The notes beneath the pieces are model-generated. The model saw only the letters and a list, made by a program, of their open reading frames with translations. It had not been told where the DNA came from and did not search any database. A stretch of 8,000 bases of DNA from assembly GCA_021781185.1 (NCBI GenBank), contig JAJXXI010000675.1, positions 1-8,000 on the forward strand, written 5' to 3'. The DNA comes from a bacterium. Lineage in GTDB: Bacteria > Verrucomicrobiota > Verrucomicrobiia > Limisphaerales > UBA11358. Positions 6,204 to 8,000 of the stretch are shown piece after piece. A program made the translations under genes and the position numbers. The stretch's first letter is position 1; each line of letters begins with the position of its first letter.

Positions 6204-6605
6204 ATGGAAAGTTCGCAACCATCACAATTGGCCCAATACATACCGGTTTTGTTCCTGCTGGCCGCCGCCGTCGGTTTCGCCGGCGGAACATTGGCCGTCT
6301 CCGTGTTACTCGGAAAATTTGCCAAAGCTTCCAAGGCCAAGAACGTGGCTTACGAATGTGGTAAGGATCCGATTGGCGAAGGTTCTTCCCGTTTTTCGGT
6401 GAAATTTTACCTGGTTGCAATGCTGTTCATCCTCTTCGATATCGAAGTGGTGTTCATGTATCCGTGGGCGGTGGTCTATCGCGACATGCTGGTGGAACAC
6501 GCCACGCGCAACCTGATCCTCGGTTCGATGATTTCGTTCCTCGGCATTCTTTTCGCTGGCTACCTATACGCTCTAAAGAAAAAGGCGTTCGACTGGAGAA
6601 ACTGA
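6204..6605 (+). CDS. nuoA: NADH-quinone oxidoreductase subunit A (complex I)
   Basis: The 133-aa product has the normal NuoA/NdhC length. It is a three-helix subunit of the membrane arm of proton-pumping NADH:quinone oxidoreductase, beside the quinone channel. Helices lie at about 13-38, 66-88 and 102-123. The conserved loop after helix 1 is YECGKDPIGEG (50-60), and helix 2 carries KFYLVAMLFILFDIEVVFMY then PWA (67-89), with the family's acidic residues D79 and E81. The ATG at 6204 is the only credible start: the frame is closed by a stop at 6135 with no other ATG between. Unusually, nuoB does not follow. A strong terminator lies 23 bp after the stop and the next gene is a glycosidase, so the other subunits must be elsewhere. 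Confidence 0.95.
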   Translation: MESSQPSQLAQYIPVLFLLAAAVGFAGGTLAVSVLLGKFAKASKAKNVAYECGKDPIGEGSSRFSVKFYLVAMLFILFDIEVVFMYPWAVVYRDMLVEHATRNLILGSMISFLGILFAGYLYALKKKAFDWRN

Positions 6606-6628
6606 TGGGTTTATTTTTTTAATCGGCT

Positions 6629-6659
6629 GCCCTGAATCACCTCGTGGTTCAGGGCTTTT
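6629..6659 (+). terminator. Strong intrinsic terminator after nuoA
   Basis: GCCCTGAATCAC (6629-6640) pairs with GTGGTTCAGGGC (6644-6655), a 12-bp stem with one T-G wobble and a 3-nt CTC loop. TTTT and then a further T-rich stretch (to about 6667) follow. An A/T-rich run precedes it at 6611-6622, so it may also work partly in the reverse direction. It ends the nuoA transcript and separates it from the downstream genes. Confidence 0.85.
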
Positions 6660-6748
6660 GTGTTTTTGGGCCGGACCGGTGATTGGATCGTGTTATTCTC
6701 TTAATCTGGCTTTAAAAAACAGGCTTGTATCCCGCGCCGGCCGCCGTA

Positions 6749-6850
6749 ATGTCAGATGCAGGCAGACAAGTGCCCAAAGGAGATTTCGCCCGCGACCAGG
6801 AGGTCTGGCACAAATCCATGATTGAACGTCTTGAGCGCAAACCGGACTAA
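6749..6850 (+). CDS. Possible 33-aa small protein coupled to the GH63 gene
   Basis: The reading frame from ATG 6749 to TAA 6850 encodes a charged peptide (MSDAGRQVPKGDFARDQEVW, ending ERLERKPD). It has no membrane segment or signal peptide. Its TAA shares one base with the ATG of the GH63 gene (TAATG), a typical arrangement for translational coupling. There is no good Shine-Dalgarno before its own ATG, and I recognise no family. It could be a true small gene, a leader peptide for the glycosidase, or a chance frame. The one-base overlap is the main support. Confidence 0.38.
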   Translation: MSDAGRQVPKGDFARDQEVWHKSMIERLERKPD

Positions 6851-8000
6851 TGGCCATGCCACCGAATTCATCCGTAAATACCGGCGCTGAAAAACAGCGC
6901 CTGCTGGAAGACCGGGCAGGCAAACAAAACTGGCGGCGCTGGGGGCCGTATCTGTCCGAGCGGCAATGGGGCACCGTGCGCGAGGATTATTCGCCCGGCG
7001 GCAACGCTTGGGAATATTTTCCGCATGACCACGCGCGCAGTCGCGCCTATCGCTGGGGTGAGGACGGCCTCGCCGGCTTCAGCGACGACTGGCAGCATCT
7101 CTGCCTCTCGCTGGCGTTGTGGAACGGCAAGGACCCGATTTTGAAAGAGCGCCTTTTCGGTCTCACCAACGCCGAAGGCAATCATGGTGAGGACGTAAAA
7201 GAACTCTATTACTACCTCGACGCCACGCCGACGCACTCGTATCTGAAATTTCTCTACAAGTATCCGCAGGCGGAATTTCCCTACGCGCGGCTGGTGGAGG
7301 AAAACCGCCGGCGCGGCGAGGGCCAGCCGGAATTTGAGCTGCTCGACACCGGCCTGTTTGATGCAGACCGCTATTTCGACGTCTTTGTGGAATACGCCAA
7401 GGCCGCGCCGGACGACATCCTGATGCGGGTCACGGCTCATAATCGCGGGCCGGCGGCCGCAAAGCTGACCTTGCTGCCGCAATTGTGCTTTCGCAACACC
7501 TGGTCTTGGAGTCCAAACGGGAACATTCACAAACTCTCGGCCGACCATGGCGGCATTAAAATCGAACACGTTCAACTGGGCGATTTCCGTCTCGCTGCCG
7601 ACGGCAATCCGACACTGCTCTTTTGCGACAATGAAACCAACGCGCGCCGGCTCTACGGTCAGGCGGACGCAAAAGGTTTTTTCAAGGATGCCTTCCATGA
7701 CTATGTGGTTGCCGGCAACCGGTCGGCGGTGAATCCCGCGCAGACCGGCACCAAGGCGGGCGCGCTTTACGGCCTGACCGTGCCGGCGGGCCAATCGGTG
7801 ACCGTGCGATTGCGGCTTGCGAAATCGGATGCGCCGTCGGTCATCAGGCCGTGGGAGGACTTCGATGCCATCTTCAGCCAGCGAGGCAGCGAGGCGGATG
7901 AGTTTTACGCCGGGCTGCAACAGACGATGAGCGATGCCGACGCCAGACTGGTGCAGCGACAGGCGTTCGCCGGGATGATCTGGAGCAAACTGTTTTTCCA
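6850..8000 (+). CDS. GH63-family glucosidase (N-terminal part, cut by window edge)
   Basis: At least 383 codons are visible, and the frame is open at the right edge. Conserved blocks are WGPYLSERQWGTVREDYSPG (31-50), AWEYFPHDHARSRAYRWGED (53-72), LWNGKDPILKERLFGL (90-105), EGNHGEDVKELYYYLDATPT (109-128), PEFELLDTGLFDADRYFDVF (160-179) and FRNTWSW (214-220). These are the N-terminal domain of long bacterial GH63 (mannosyl-oligosaccharide-glucosidase-like) proteins, usually some 870-900 aa. The catalytic (alpha/alpha)6 barrel lies beyond the window, so activity is inferred from family. Substrates of bacterial GH63 members include alpha-glucosides such as glucosylglycerate-like or oligosaccharide compounds. 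There is no signal peptide, so it is probably cytosolic. An in-frame stop at 6832 limits the start to 6850 or the ATG at 6856. A long minus-strand open frame across it is a shadow. Confidence 0.88.
   Translation, partial: MAMPPNSSVNTGAEKQRLLEDRAGKQNWRRWGPYLSERQWGTVREDYSPGGNAWEYFPHDHARSRAYRWGEDGLAGFSDDWQHLCLSLALWNGKDPILKERLFGLTNAEGNHGEDVKELYYYLDATPTHSYLKFLYKYPQAEFPYARLVEENRRRGEGQPEFELLDTGLFDADRYFDVFVEYAKAAPDDILMRVTAHNRGPAAAKLTLLPQLCFRNTWSWSPNGNIHKLSADHGGIKIEHVQLGDFRLAADGNPTLLFCDNETNARRLYGQADAKGFFKDAFHDYVVAGNRSAVNPAQTGTKAGALYGLTVPAGQSVTVRLRLAKSDAPSVIRPWEDFDAIFSQRGSEADEFYAGLQQTMSDADARLVQRQAFAGMIWSKLFF

Noticed and set aside
6085..6402. 105-codon plus-strand frame before and across nuoA
   Set aside because: It is out of frame with nuoA, has no recognisable features and no ribosome binding site.
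6868..7920. 350-codon minus-strand frame
   Set aside because: It is the mirror of the GH63 coding sequence, whose plus-strand translation is conserved throughout.
1..8000. CRISPR array, tRNA, rRNA, riboswitch, phage or defence genes
   Set aside because: No regularly spaced repeats, cloverleaf or conserved aptamer sequence, or defence-type protein motif was found on either strand by eye.

Overview
The window (about 8 kb, moderately high GC) looks like chromosomal DNA of a free-living Gram-negative bacterium, most likely a verrucomicrobion of the Pedosphaera/Limisphaera type. This is inference. It rests on the mix of secreted polysaccharide-active proteins, short GC-rich inverted repeats of the GGGCGAG...TCCC type both between and inside genes, weak or absent ribosome binding sites at most starts, and the GH63 and DUF2905 family types. 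No rRNA, tRNA, CRISPR array, phage or defence gene is visible.

Left part (1-2906, minus strand). mutY (A/G-specific adenine glycosylase) is followed, after a repeat-rich gap of about 370 bp, by a two-gene unit. That unit is a secreted CBM9-like plus PKD domain protein and, 5 bp downstream, the start of an exported right-handed beta-helix enzyme of the GH28/pectate-lyase type that runs off the left edge. Two small inverted-repeat elements stand out. One is a 124-bp element upstream of the CBM9-PKD gene. The other is a pair of inverted REP-like 22-mers inside mutY, where they add about 30 residues between the catalytic domain and the [4Fe-4S] cysteines without breaking the frame.

Middle (2907-3749). 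This is an insertion-sequence graveyard. A decayed N-terminal fragment of an IS1380-type transposase (plus strand) abuts an internal fragment of an IS21-type IstA transposase (minus strand). Both are truncated, and IstA has lost its first catalytic Asp.

Right part (3750-8000). An Lnt-like apolipoprotein N-acyltransferase (minus strand) is divergent from a DJ-1/PfpI-family gene, which overlaps a DUF2905 small membrane protein gene by 4 bp. Next comes a stand-alone nuoA (complex I subunit A) closed by a strong intrinsic terminator. The window ends with a 33-codon small ORF that overlaps by one base the start of a GH63-family glucosidase, cut by the right edge.

The carbohydrate theme at both ends (GH28-like plus CBM9-PKD; GH63) fits a polysaccharide degrader. 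The genes between are housekeeping: DNA repair, lipoprotein maturation and respiration. I see no convincing new multi-gene system. The most interesting items are the REPIN-like insertion in mutY, the altered active-site loop of the Lnt homologue, the detached nuoA and the GH63-coupled small ORF.
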